From Tetrastigma voinierianum (taxonomy: Eukaryota; Streptophyta; Magnoliopsida; Vitales; Vitaceae), in NCBI GenBank assembly GCA_016808115.1, contig JAEQBH010000897.1, forward strand, positions 62,001-126,000: a stretch of 64,000 nucleotides of DNA, given 5' to 3'. Shown piece after piece: positions 10,381 through 22,002 of this stretch. The notes under the pieces were generated by a model. The model was not told the origin of the DNA. It was given only the letters and a program-made list of their open reading frames with translations, and did not search any database. Numbering within the stretch: the stretch's first letter is position 1; each line of letters begins with the position of its first letter. The translations under genes were made by a program, and so were the position numbers.

Positions 10381-12060
10381 GCAAACAAAAGAAGTCGTTC
10401 TGAGCTGCGAGCTTGGCTCTAACGGCTTGTCCGCTAGCCCCTTCATCACACACGGAACTTCTGTTGGTTCACCTTTCCGCATCGATTACTCTCGAGGTAG
10501 TCACGTGTCAGATCGGATAGTCAATCTCGAAGATCGAGATTTTGTTGGCGTCGGGACATAGAGAGGAAACGGGAGGAATGACGAGCCGGATGAAGGGTTA
10601 CTGAGTTCATCTTGAGCGATTCTTGTGGGAGAACGACAAGTTGCGTGCATAGATGGAGAAAAGTCGTGATCTTGGAAACAAAGTGTGGGATAGCAGTCGA
10701 CCTACATATCCAATTACTCGCAATAAAGGGAAGGAACCCTTCATCCCTGCCGATGTCGATACCCTTGCAAATGATGAATTGTCTTCAGGCAGTTCTCTAC
10801 CTTTGGGCCTCTCGCCAACAAAAAACACAAGGGCTAGGTTGCGTAAGAGGACCTACATCGCCTACGCAGCCAGTGACTTAGATTAGTGACATGCCTGCGA
10901 GCAAGGAAATAAGTAGAGCGAGGGCGGTGCCCGGCAGTCGGGCCCCGTGACGGCGCCCGGTATTGCTTGAGTGGGATCTTAATGAAATTTGTACATCCCG
11001 CTTGACGTGGGGCCACCATTTTGCGTGCATACTTGACTCAGTCGGGACCCAGCTGACATACTCTCCTTGCCCCTAGGGTAACACAGTCTTGACTATAAGC
11101 CACCTCGCGGGTTGGCCATACCCTCTTTTACCATGTTAAATGACTCTACGGACCCTTAAGTCCACGTACTTCAGCATAATTGGAAACGTAGTTGCTCTAG
11201 CGTCGGCAATGCACATCACGTAATAAGGTTATCGACTAGCGTTAGCTTGGTTTCATAAACAAGTGTAACTTTCGATAAAGCTTATTCCAATGACACGTAG
11301 GCGACATTCCTTATCCACGATACCTTTGTTCGGTGAGACCAAAGAGGAACATCAGCTCTTTATAGGCTATTCTCAAGCAGGAAACGAAATATATTCGAGA
11401 CTTCACAAGGAGATGTGGGCAAGTAATCCAGCAGGTAGAATCTTACAGCATGGATGCGGTCCTCCAGAACTTTAAGAGAAGCTTTGGGTCGTCCACGCCG
11501 TTCTTCTAATCGCTATCTTTAGACCCACCAGAGACAATGGAAGAATTATATAGGCGAGTAGATAAATTGCTCGATCTTTGGAAGACAATGTCGCTGCGAC
11601 CATTTATGTGATTACTAATTAATGGCCGAGGAAATAAGCCGTTTGGAAAGAAAGCGAGTCAGGAGTCGAGAGGGGCAAAGCAGAATAGAAGAAATCTAGT
11701 GACCGATCCATGAGAAAAAAGGCCCAGTGAACATCTTGTATGAAGGCTGTACCACTTATTAGTGATTTTCCGAGGAGTTTAAATGGGTATTCCTTAGATC
11801 GAGATAGATCCCTTCGCAGAGAAGCAGATCATGCGATGCAATTATCACTTAGGGATCATGGGCGCGAGGCAGGACAAGTTCGAAGCATAAGTTCTTGAGT
11901 GAAAAGCTTGGTCAAAAGTGTTGGAGCACACCGGAGGTATATCAAAGAAGCAAACCATAGAGAGGAGTTAGGGTTGGCGTGGAATAGGATTCACGTGAGC
12001 GCAGCTGCATGTCGAGAACCTAGACCGATCATAAAATTATATCTTAGAGTGGCCGCCCCA
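10381..12060 (+). pseudogene. gag of element A, degenerate
   Basis: Structural protein region of a Tat-like element. Recognisable pieces: MTSRMKGY at 10579, LWENDKLRA, then FIPADVDTLANDELSSGSS around 10740 (a conserved linker of Tat gag), and TMEELYRRVDKLLDL near 11540, part of the retrotransposon gag domain. MAEEISRLERKRVRS near 11630 is a basic region after the core. Frame changes and stops occur every 50-100 codons. No CCHC zinc knuckle is seen. It directly follows the PBS and leads to the protease region, as expected. Confidence 0.65.
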
Positions 12061-12249
12061 GCCCGACTAGTATGAGTCAAGCGCCCGACAGAAGAAGATC
12101 ATAGAAACCACCACGATCAAATCCAGGGGTAAATGCTATCCGCACGAAGGTAGCCGTGAAAAGCCGGGCCCGTAAGAGGAGGTCTCATATCCTACCCTCC
12201 TATCAACCCGAAACGAGGATGTGGGGCCCAGCTGCAGTGCATTGATACT

Positions 12250-12701
12250 CACCCTTTGTATTAGCGGTTTGATGTACCTGAGGGTATTGGTAGATCGCGG
12301 TGAAAGCGGTTATTACAAGCACCTTGACCGGATGAGGCTCGCCCGGAATCTTGGGTCGGTAGGCTAATTCTCTCGATTTTGATGGTGTGATTCTGTAACA
12401 TAGGAGATGTCACGCTCATAAAATTTGCTTGATCGCTCAGCAAGTTCTGTTCTCGGTTGTTGGAGACTTGGGTCTTTACAATGCCATAATGGGGCAGGCT
12501 TGGCTACACTAAATGAAAGTTATTCCTTCGACTTACCACCAAATGGTCAGTTATCTTACTAACGCTGGTTAGGTTGACCTTTTGGGTAGTCAGCTGACCT
12601 CAAGGCAGTGTTATCAATTATCTATGCAGGAACAGAAACGGGAGAAGAGCCTCGAAAGCCCTCCCCTCAAGGATCAAACCCTTGCCTAGCAATCACAGTT
12701 C
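12250..12701 (+). pseudogene. Protease end and pol linker of element A
   Basis: Pieces corresponding to GDLG(L)YNAIMG, AW, MKVIPSTYHQMV and LTSRQCYQLS can be read across several frames between 12455 and 12640, parallel to 2010-2170 in element B at nucleotide level. The protease active-site DNG motif is not clear upstream. The region ends where the Athila-like fragment is inserted, within a CACAGTTCG stretch also present at 2246 in element B. Confidence 0.6.
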
Positions 12702-13069
12702 GTTGTTAATGAGTGTAAAACTCATCTATGTTTTGAGTTCATTTCACATGCTATTTTGAGCATTTTATATCCATATTCATGTAAAACTCATAACATTTCC
12801 TCTTAACTTGGTTTTGTAAGATTCTTGATGAAAAGCAAGTGATTTGGCAAGAAATGAGAAATATATTTCCAAAAGAAGAGTCAATCGGGTGTCTAACATC
12901 GCACCACCGAGAATATGAATTTTTCTGTACTAGAGGGAACATCAGATGGTTCAAATTCCCCCATGGTTTTATTCTTCATTCAAAGAGCTTTACAACGACA
13001 TCTCACACGCCCAAATCCAAGTTCAAATAAAGAAGTTATGTCATCGACAAGTTGGAGAAGAAATCAAGT

Positions 13070-13260
13070 CGCTAAGCAGATTTTGTTGCGACAGAGTTAG
13101 CAACAAAACTCTGTCGCGACAACCCCAGGTTTTGTCACGACAACGTTATCAACAAAACTCTATCACGGCAAACTTAGATTTTGTCACAACAGTGTTAGTA
13201 ACAAAACTCTGTCGCGACAAACGCAGATTTTGAAGCGATAGAGTTAGCAACAAAACGTTG
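13070..13260 (+). repeat. TGTCGCGACA-containing tandem repeats in LTR
   Basis: AACAAAACTCTGTCGCGACAA recurs (shifted forms at about 13100, 13150 and 13200) with GTTAGCAACAAAA, period near 50 bp. Some copies read CACGAC or CACAAC, as after CG to CA/TG decay. It lies 70-260 bp upstream of the TATA box. Confidence 0.7.
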
Positions 13261-13326
13261 GGCCTGACCAAAAAGCCTCGAAAACTGCTATTTTTTATTG
13301 TTTTCAAACTCATTTCACCCTAGGAC

Positions 13327-13334
13327 TATAAATA
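13327..13334 (+). promoter_or_regulatory. TATA box of nested Athila-like LTR
   Basis: TATAAATA in the context CCTAGGACTATAAATACTC, followed by a transcribed-leader-like stretch (GGTTTTTAGGGCAACGGAGAGG). Same spacing after CG-rich repeats as in element D. Confidence 0.65.
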
Positions 13335-14852
13335 CTCATTTTTTAGGTTTTTAGGGCAACGGAGAGGTGGGAGAACACCTCTCATAGGGTTTCTCTCTCT
13401 AAACTGCCCATTTTCTTAGTTTTGTTGCAGATTTTGATTTTTAATAGATCTTAGAGTAGTTTTAGAGAATTTATTTATTTCTATTGAAGAGATTTCGGTG
13501 TTGTATAATAAAGATTCAGATTTCATTACTGTTCAGACAAAGATTGAAACTAAAATCTGGATTTTTCTCTCACTCCTTATCTCTTGATTTCTGTCTTCAA
13601 ATTTGCAGATTCTCAGTTATTTTATGGGTTTGAATACTAAATTTATATAATTGGTACTGTTCATATAATTAGCTGTTCGGAATATTAGTAGCTTATACCT
13701 AGAAAAGAGTTGTATCTTTGCTCTAATTTCTAGGAGGCCCTATGAGTGACACAGAGATGGAGATTCATGAGAGTAAAGAGCAGTAACTTGAGGGTGCGTT
13801 ATACTAATATTATGGAACTGATGAACTCTAAAATATTACTTTGATAGATCACTAATTTACTCATGGTGTGAGGATAATTAGATGATGTATCAGTTTAATG
13901 TTTAGAGGTCTCACCTCAAATTGATAGAATGGCCTCGATCCCGTGTTAACATAGATCTAATCAAGGAGATATAGAACTTTATTAGATTTGATGGCTGAGG
14001 TACCAATTACATTGGAGAAGGCTTGCATTATCCTGTCTATAGGGGTAAAAATTCTTCAATCCTAAGACTTGGTGTGAAGTTCTAAAAAGGAAAAATATCC
14101 AGATCTTAGAAAGAGGATTATATTCTATAAGTAACTGATTAGACTCATGTATCTGAAAGGAACATGGATCTCTAATTATTGAAATGTATGGCGTATGGAG
14201 AAATCCAAGCTATACTACATTGCTCTTGGACAAATCCAGCATTCAACTCACAAATATTTGTTGCGCTTTCAAGGAAATACAAAATTGTTTTGTAAATAAT
14301 TATCTCCCATCCTAAGCCTCTCTTCATACCTTTTAGAATTAAGTAGTTGTTTTATTTGGTATATTTTAGGATTAGTTTTTAAATGGAGTTTTGTTTCAAT
14401 TAAATTGATTTTATTCCACATCCTATTTGATCACATAAATAGTGAAGAGCCCTTGTAATCGGGGTAATCAAATTCCAATTAGAGAGAACCTCCGATCCTC
14501 GTGGGTACGATATCTGGATTTTTAGAGTCCACTTTATTACTTGTATGACCCGTGCCCTTTCTGAAAGGGGTTAAGTGTTGGTAATACTTTTCATTTCAGT
14601 TTTTTAGTACACTTACTTTTGTTTCAAATCAGTTTTTGAGTATTTACCACATTTACTCCCTTGGCCATATTTTCATATATAATACATCATTTGGCCCTTA
14701 CAAGTTTTTGGCACCGTTACCGGGAACTTTAGTTAGTCTTTGGTAGCCGTGTCAAAAAATTGGTTAACAAGTTTTTAGCATCGCTACCAGTGATTAGATA
14801 ATAGTCCTTTGTTGGCAGTGTCATAAATTTGTATATATAATTTGGTCAGCGG

Positions 14853-15800
14853 AGGAGAAGGATCCGCTGGCTGTGGACTCCCTAGAAAAAGTAGTGTTGG
14901 ACCTACCGGAGAAGTTCACTTATGCCAGTTCTCTTCTGACCGATGATGAAAAAAAACAGTTATGACTCGCGTTGTTGAGCAACATAGATGTGTTCACCTG
15001 GAGCTACTCGGATATGGTCGGAATTAATCCAATGGTGGCCTCTCATAAACTAAACATCATCTCCACGGCCAAACCAGTGAGACAGACAGTAAGGCGTTTT
15101 CACCCGAATCGCCATCCAGATCCTCTGAACATAAGGTGGGCTGTGACTTACTAAGAGCAAGTTTCATCAGAGAAGTAAAGTACCTCGAATGACTAGCCAA
15201 CATAGTGGTGGTTCCAAAGAAGGGCAGCAAGCGCCAAGTATGTATAGATTACAGTGACCTCAACAAAGCGTGCCCAAAAGATAGCTTCCCCTTGCTTCGT
15301 ATAGATCAAATTATCGACTCCGTTGCCGGACACAGGATACTATCGTTTCTGGACACCTTCTCTGGATATCATCAAATCCCCATGCACCCGCCTGATGAAG
15401 TGAAAACAACCTTCAATACACCTCACGAGTTATACTGTTACAATGTGATGCCTTTTTGGTTGAAGAATGTAGGGGCAACCTATCAAAGATTGGTAACTAA
15501 GATCTTCTAACCAATGTTGGGAAATACCATGGAAGCTTATATCGATGATATGCTTATGAAGTCCAAAGAACACTTCAATCACATACAACATCTACAGGAG
15601 GCCTTTGAGCTATTGTGCAGGTACGACATGAAACTCAACCCTTTGAAATGTGTGTTCGGAGTCCGTTCGGGCAAGTTTCTAGGCTTTTTGGTGACCCAAA
15701 GAGGAATAGAGGCCAGCCCCGTGCAACTCAAAGCCATAATGGACTCACAAGCTCCTACCTCCAAGAAATGAGTACAAAAATTGACTAGCAGGCTAACAGA
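14853..15800 (+). pseudogene. Reverse transcriptase of element A
   Basis: Copies element RNA into cDNA. The best preserved part runs 15205-15771: VVVPKKGSKRQVCIDYSDLN, KACPKDSFPLLRIDQIIDSV, FLDTFSGYHQIPMHP, CYNVMPFWLKNVGATYQRLV, then YIDDMLMKS with the catalytic YIDD at 15538-15549, and LNPLKCVFGVRSGKFLGFLV. A stop after KIF at 15511 and one at 15772 break the frame; MPFWLKN has W for the usual G. The upstream part (FTWSYSDMVGINP...SHKLNII) is readable from 14972. An Athila-like insert separates it from the protease. The catalytic aspartates are present, but the protein is not continuous. Confidence 0.88.
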
Positions 15801-16239
15801 CCTCTAGCGGTTCATATGCAGTTTCACAAATTGGCTAAAGCCATTTTTTATCACGTTAAAGGGGGCCAAAAGGGCTGGTTGGAGTGAGGAATGGGGCAAT
15901 TTCCTTGGTGATCAAACAGTGTACGTAGAGACCACAAATCTAAATTTGCGAGGCGGGCAATACCTTTGTATCTCTAATTAGCGATGTCGAAGTCTGATAA
16001 GTACAACTTTTTCAAAAGAAGACAGCGCAGACCAATATTCTTCATTAGCAAATCTAGCAGTGAGAGACATAGTACGCTGCAAATGCAGAACAAGCGGTAC
16101 TAATAGCCCTACGTGTGGTAGCCCGAAAAGTTTATATTACTACTTCCGGGCACATCCTATCTAGTGTTGTGGATTCTCCTTCACGAAACACTTTGTACTC
16201 AAAGCTTCGACCACTATCAATAAGGATGGCCCGGTGAGC

Positions 16240-16740
16240 AATAGAGCTAAGTGAGTTCGGTATTCAGTATAGGACTCGCTTGGATTTGAAGGGGCAGGTA
16301 TTGGCATATTTTTTAGCAGAACTCCCCTAGGTGGATGTGGACTAAGATAAAGGCGATTGGTGGATTCTTAATGGTGGTCTTCTCGCCGTCTGAAGCGGCG
16401 TCGGCTTGCAACAAAGCCCAATCCAGAAGTGGAAACAAACCATACGGCTAAACTTCCCCGCATCCAATAACGAGACTGGATATGAAGCAATCTTAGCCGG
16501 GATCGATCTCGCATAATCCGTATCATCAAAAAATCTCCTCATACATAATGACTCCCAACTGGTAGTAGGACAAGTAAATAGAGAATATGAAACGCAAGAC
16601 CGGTGCATGGCTAGGTATGTGGGTCTAGTCAAGTAATGACTAGATAATTTTATGGCTTGGAAGCTAGAACATATCTTGAGGGACTCCAATGAAAGGGCAA
16701 ACTCATTGGCAGCAGTGGCTGCATCCATCTTAATAAAAGA
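16240..16740 (+). pseudogene. RNase H of element A
   Basis: Pieces: GWWILNGG-like stretch at 16360, YEAILAGIDLA near 16480, HNDSQLVVGQVN (16545-16580) with the conserved DSQL aspartate, ARYVGLVK, and LEHILRDSNERANSLAAVA near 16670. Several frameshifts and stops. The 440 bp between RT and this region (15800-16240) hold poorly readable connection-domain sequence such as FTNWLKPFF. RNase H would remove the RNA strand during cDNA synthesis. Confidence 0.75.
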
Positions 16741-16834
16741 AATTGTATTCCTCCCAATCTACTGCCAGCCAACGTCGTCTATTACCACCGATCGGGCAAG
16801 TTGGATAGATGAAGCAAGCACTTCTTAGCTGACT

Positions 16835-18051
16835 CCTATAATGCATTATCTAAGTTTGGGTCAACTTCCGGATAACAGAGTTGAAGCCCACAAAGTCCAA
16901 GTCCAGGCGACAAGGTTTTCCTTCGTGAACGGGAAATTATATAAGCGGTCTTTAGAAGGGTTGTATCTCAAGTGTCTCACTAGTCAGCAGGGACTGTATG
17001 TGCTAGCGGAACTCCATGAAGGGGTATACGGAAATCATCTGAGCGGTAGAACTTTAGTTCACAGGGCTCATCTGTGAGGGGTATTGGCCAACCATGAGGA
17101 GCGGGACCGCATTCCTTCTGGCCCAGAGGAGTCTGGCCATTGCCTAACGACAAGCCCCGAGTGTCGGGATGCTGCTGAGACCTAGCAGCCATCCTGAGCT
17201 CTTGGCCCCCTTCGCTTAGTGGGAATTGATATAGTGGGACCATTGCACCTCCTGTGGCCCAAAAGATTTGTTGTGGTTGCCACCAACTATTTTAGTAAAT
17301 GGATAGAAGTTGAAGCCTTCACCTCCATCAAGGACAAAGATGTCATTCGATTTGTGTGGAGGAGCATCGTTTGCCGGTTCGGAATACCCCATACGATTAT
17401 AACTGGCAATGGGCCACAGTTTGTCAACGACGTGTACAGAAATTTCTGCCCATGAGCTAAAGATCACAAGCAGCTCAACCACGCGATACCCGCGGAAACG
17501 TGGTCGAAGCAAGCATCAGCGAAAACCCTTTTATATCTTTGAAAAAGCGTCTACATTCGGTTAAAGGAAAATGGTTGGACGATCTACTAGGAGTTCTTCG
17601 GGCCTATAGGACAACCAGCCAAAATCCAACTAGAGTGTCATCATTCGCCCTCACCTATGGGGTGGAAGCGATCATTCCTAAAAAAATTGGGATGCCCACA
17701 CTTCGGACTGAAATCCCTGGAAAGACTAATGTTGGAGCCATCACCAAAGACCTAGATATGACAGACGAACTCTGGGAAGCAGCCGCTATACGTATAGCCT
17801 CATACCATCAAAGGATGACAAATCTATATAACAAGCGTGTAAGGCCACGTACATTCCAAGCCAGAGACTTAGTTTTAAGAAGGGTCTTTGAAAACACGCT
17901 GACCAGGTAACCAACAAGTTCCAGCCCAATTGGGAGGGGCCGTACATGATAGTGAAAGTGGGGGTAGCTGGCTCATACACACTCAATAAATTAGACGGGA
18001 CTCTAGAACCTAGGATGTGGAATGCTACGCGTCTTAAAAGGTATTATCAAT
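16835..18051 (+). pseudogene. Integrase of element A
   Basis: Zinc-binding region: LYKRSLEGLYLKCL (16945 onward), ELHEGVYGNHLSGRTLVHRA with the two histidines; the following CxxC pair is lost to frame changes near 17090-17150. Catalytic core: VGIDIVGPLHLLWP (17217; first aspartate), FVVVATNYFSKWIEVEAFTS, FVWRSIVCRFGIPHTIITGN (second position D replaced by G in ITGNGPQF), then KGKWLDDLLGVLRAYRTTSQ. C-terminus: EGPYMIVKVGVAGSY and LKRYYQ, stop at 18049-18051. No chromodomain follows, which fits Tat. Core replacement plus frameshifts make it inactive. Confidence 0.85.
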
Positions 18052-18114
18052 AAAGTTCCCATATTCAATTAAAAAATTTATTTGAAGTGTTTTCTTTCAA
18101 TCTTTGCAATTAAC

Positions 18115-18560
18115 CCCTTTCAAAAGACCAGACTTGTGGCTCTGGCGCAATTGTGACTCAGACGGACTGTGGCTCTAAGCCTACGGCACTTTCAAAGGCG
18201 GACTTGTGGCTCTAAGCCTACTAGCACTTTCAAAAGCCAGGAGCTTGGCTCACAAGCGCATTGGCGTTTCAGACCGGACTTGTGGCTCTAAGCTGGCGCA
18301 CTTTGAAAGACCCGGACTTGTGGCTCACAAGCCTACTAGCACTTTCAAAGACCGGACTCATGGCTCTAGCATGTTGGCACTTTCAAAGACCCATACTTGT
18401 GGCTCCCCCAAGCATTGGCACTTTCAAAGACCATACTTGTGGCTCACAAGCCTGCTGCGCGCTTCCAGATCGGACTTGTGGCTCTGGCTCGGCGGCGCTG
18501 AACCATGGAGTGTGGCTTTAAGCTCTTTGGCTGCTTTCAAAGAGCCAGCCCATGGCACAT
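18115..18560 (+). repeat. 38-bp satellite array in 3' UTR of element A
   Basis: Units of the type GGACTTGTGGCTCTAAGCCT followed by ACTAGCACTTTCAAAGACC, about 11 copies with indels. Same unit length and position (about 65 bp after the pol stop) as in element B, with the variant ACTTGTGGC in place of GATGTGGC. Confidence 0.85.
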
Positions 18561-18849
18561 AGCCCGCTGATGCATGTTTAGGCCTGTGGTGGCTCTTCTT
18601 TGTGTGCAAGAAGCCCGAACGATTTGCTTACTTTGCTCGCGGTATGATCTACCCGGTTCTGGCTCTAAGAATACTTAACTATCTGTGATGTTCTCAAGGA
18701 TGGCTTGATAGTAGGACCATTACATGAAGACCAAAATTACATTTCATTAAAATGCGCCCGATGGCATGTTGACTCTGAGAATTATGTATGTCTCGGTGGC
18801 TAAATGGGGCCCCTTACATAAATTGCAAAAAAAAAAAAAAAAAAAACCC
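18561..18849. other. Spacer between satellite and antisense ORF of element A
   Basis: Includes a run of 18 A at about 18829-18846. Corresponds to 5381-5640 in element B. No coding signal. Confidence 0.45.
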
Positions 18850-21720
18850 AAGGAAGTGGTTAGGAGAAGCAAAGTCAGCTATGATCCCCAACGAAGGCAT
18901 TTCCCTCAAGATCCTTAGCAAACGATCATATCCACCTTGACTCTTTGCTTGCTCCTTAGGCGGTGAAATTTGAGGGGCCCTTGGGGTTCGCAAAGAACTC
19001 CGGAGGCAGTAGGTTGGAGGAGTCAGGCATGTCATCTGGAACCTCTGGTTAGCTTCCACAGATGTTGTGTTTAAACATACAACACCCGTAGCCGTAGGCG
19101 AAGATCACCTCCAAAGCCTTCTAGTAGTCCTCCTCCATAGCTTCTTTGTCTTTACTAGCTTGGGACTGAAGATAGGACACTTCGTCTTTCGCCGCCTTGA
19201 CTCTTGACGGAAAGAAGGACGTGGATTCAACCACTAGGCGACGATCAGCCTGACCTTGCACTTGGCTTCCTCCTCAACCGCTAGACCGTCTTGAACCCTA
19301 GCCATGTCATCCTCTGGCCATGCCCTTGTGTCACTCGTTAAACGGTATGGCAAGATGTTGAAACCTCCCATAGCCACATCCCTCTCCTTCTCTATGCACA
19401 TGGCTATTTGATGCCCTCCTTACTTCCCTCAATACCTAGACAGCCTAGCCTTTCCAAGGCGTCATAGGGAATTGCAGGCAGGTAGATGCTCGACATCGTC
19501 TAGCCAGAGATAAAGTTCCTATGTTGGCGCCATAATACAGGATAGCGGTGTGGCCTCTGAGAGGTGTTAAACGAAAATGATGGCATAAAAATTCGCGTTC
19601 AAACGTAAAAGATAGGAGTGACAAGAGGTCATAACATACTAGTTCTGTCGTCTCGTTGAAATAACCGGGGAAAGACATATGCTCCTCTAGCGCTGGTGGT
19701 ATACGATAGCGGCGGGGTAGGATTTGCGCATGTGAGCGACAGTATCCCCTTTGGTTGAAGGGTTCCAGCGATCCAATGATCAGCGGGAGGTATCCCGGGA
19801 CTTGGGACAGCGTGCCCCGGAGCAAAGGCACGCTCCCACTTCATCAGGATGACGGGCGAGTTGAGCACCAACTTGCCAGGACCCTTTGGCCTACGGGAGG
19901 CTAGGCATTCTAAACTGGCAGAGGTGTGACTCAGTGGTTTGTCTCTCTAATGGGCTCCCAGCGTCCTTGACTTGGGAGGTTCCCCATGGGAGCCGCACAT
20001 CCTCCCATGATGCTCGGGGCTCCCTAGGGGCTTCTTGGGGTACGCACCCTCAAAGCTAGATCAAGGCGTCAGGGGCACATTAGGAGAATCCCACGGCGAT
20101 ATGACCGGGTTGTTCTCAGCCTCTCCATCCAGGACCATTCCCAGGCACTTCTTTGCTGGTACTTCAGAGTTGGGGGTAGTCTCCCCCTGAGAGCTTGCAG
20201 CTCGCTTGTGCATCCGTGCGGCGAATCCACCAGCTAGGCTATACATATTGTCCTCCCCTTCCTCTATTGGCTCACTAGAGGTTAGATCTATCCCTGCCAC
20301 AAACCCCTCTAGTCCCGCGTTGACAGCCTTAGTCTGTCCACCCTTCTTTGCTTTCTTCTTATTCTTCACGGCTTGGGGGGTTGTGGATCTCACTCGACTA
20401 AAGGCAGCTATTCGGGCCAAACAGATTTCACCAAGGATCTTTCGGCGACCTCGGCTTGAGCAAAACCCGCTTGCGAAGAGCTACTGGGGATAGACTCTAA
20501 GAGGTCGGCCAATACAAAGTGCTCTCCCTTAATAAGCTCTCCCGACAAAGGGCGGGAAATGATAGGGACAATGTAAAAAAAGGGGCTAGCGCCTAACTCC
20601 CGCAAATTCTTCACGGATAGGAGGAGCTTGTGATTGTGCTACGCCTCGGTAATCTCGAGCAACCGTCTAATACTCTTCAAACTTGTCTTCAACACCCAGT
20701 TGACTAGCCGGCCTCACCTGTGCTTACCTGCAAAGTCCGAAGAAGAGGGGCACATCAGAATGTGGGCGATCTCAAAAAAAAAAAAAAGGAGCCCCATCGA
20801 GCTTAGACAAACTTGGAAACGTTAAGGACTGGTTTAGGTCAAACGGGAGCCTGAGAGAGCCTAGCGTTTCATACCATGGCCCTTTCACTAAGACAACCTC
20901 TTTCGCCTCGATCTTCGAGGAGTTTGGAAGCCCTGTTACAAATTGTAGCCGGGGATTGTGGACCGACATAGATAGACAACCCCTAGTCCCAAGCTTCAAA
21001 GTGTAAATGAAGAAAATTTCTACCAGTGAGATATCCAATTGGCAGAGCAAGTTTAGCACACATAAGAATCCAAAAAACGTTCGGATGTATGAGCGTAGGA
21101 GGTGCCCGGGTAAAGTAGAGGAACTGTTTCACCAACGACAAGATGGGAAAGCGAATTCCCATAGAAAACTACTCCTAGGTGAAGTAGACGCCATTATCTG
21201 CCTATCTTACGGTTGAGATAGTCGCTCTGTCTGACAACTCCAAACCAATGTCAGCCGGGATTTGGGAAAAGAATCTCAACTCCTCCATAAAAATAACGAC
21301 AAAAATTTGCTTGCGGTGAAGCGATTCTGGGGGCTAGCCTCACCTTGACCCCGATGATGAAGTATCTCCCTCTTGCCATCTCTGGACAAACAAAAGAATG
21401 GGCAAAGGAAAAAATGATTAGCTTGAGAGACCTTAAAGAGGTAAGAGAGGTATCAAACAGGAAGAAATAAAAGGAAACCCCCTTTGGAGGTTTGATAACA
21501 CACTAATAACCGAACCTAATGGGATGATCCCAAACTAAATCCCATAAACTTTCTATAGCACATTCACTAGAGGCCCACGATGGCGATTGGGTACCTGTGA
21601 GACGCGCAACCCGAAGTTTATAAAAACTCACCGAAAAATTGAAAGACGTCAAGGAGGCTTCAATGATGGATTTGAAGCAATGATTTGCAGAAGCACGGGA
21701 GAAGAGAGATTGCAACAGAT
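18850..21720 (-). pseudogene. Antisense ORF (aORF) of element A, between pol and 3' LTR
   Basis: Extra ORFs antisense to pol are known in Tat-type elements; their function is unknown. Minus-strand pieces in order: FSMGIRFPILSLVKQFLYF near 21170, PNVFWILMCAKLALPIGYL, then FFIYTLKLGTRGCLSMSVHN, PRLQFVTGLPNSSKIEAK and VVLVKGPWYE (21059-20880), which resemble the conserved core of these proteins (also seen in families annotated as putative gypsy-type transposon proteins). Further down come a basic stretch (KNKKKAKKGG, 20350) and a Ser/Glu-rich low-complexity stretch. Stops and frameshifts throughout. A TATA box lies just upstream at 21767-21780. Exact start and any introns cannot be fixed. Confidence 0.65.
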
Positions 21721-21766
21721 GAACACCTTTTTAAAATGGTAAAAGAAGTGACATTCATAACCTAAC

Positions 21767-21780
21767 CTCTATATATAGGG
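21767..21780 (-). promoter_or_regulatory. Antisense TATA box for aORF of element A
   Basis: CCCTATATATAGAGG on the minus strand, followed about 75-110 bp downstream (minus direction) by CTGTTGCAATCTCTCTTCTCC, a pyrimidine-rich leader. The same TATA and leader are at 6048-5950 in element B. Confidence 0.55.
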
Positions 21781-22002
21781 TAACATATCAACATATGCAT
21801 TAATTGTGTCATCAGATCATCATGCGCCGCAGACATATTGGGAGATGTGCACTACCCACATGCATTGTGACGCAACATGTTTCACCTTTCAGCGCGTTCG
21901 AGGTACGCATGAATTTTCCAATCCTGTCAGCCTTCCACACTCGAAATTTCAAACACAGTATTTTCCCCAACTAAAACAACACAAAGTTTCAGTCAGGGAA
22001 AA

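Larger units (their letters stand above)
12707..14840 (+). mobile_element. Athila-like LTR with a short piece of internal sequence, nested in element A
   Basis: Starts TAATGAGTGTAAAACTCAT (TG to TA change; compare TGATGAGTG at 3577). I place the LTR end at 14769 (TTGGTTAACA), followed by a PBS-like AGCATCGCTACCAGTG. A better PBS-like motif, TGGCACCGTTACCGGGAAC, lies inside the LTR at 14709-14727. Internal sequence stops near 14840, where element A pol resumes at TCAGCGGAGGAGAAGGATCC (compare 2265 in B). No second LTR or clean duplication was found, so most of this insert has been lost. CG-rich repeats and a TATA box lie in its first third. Confidence 0.65.
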
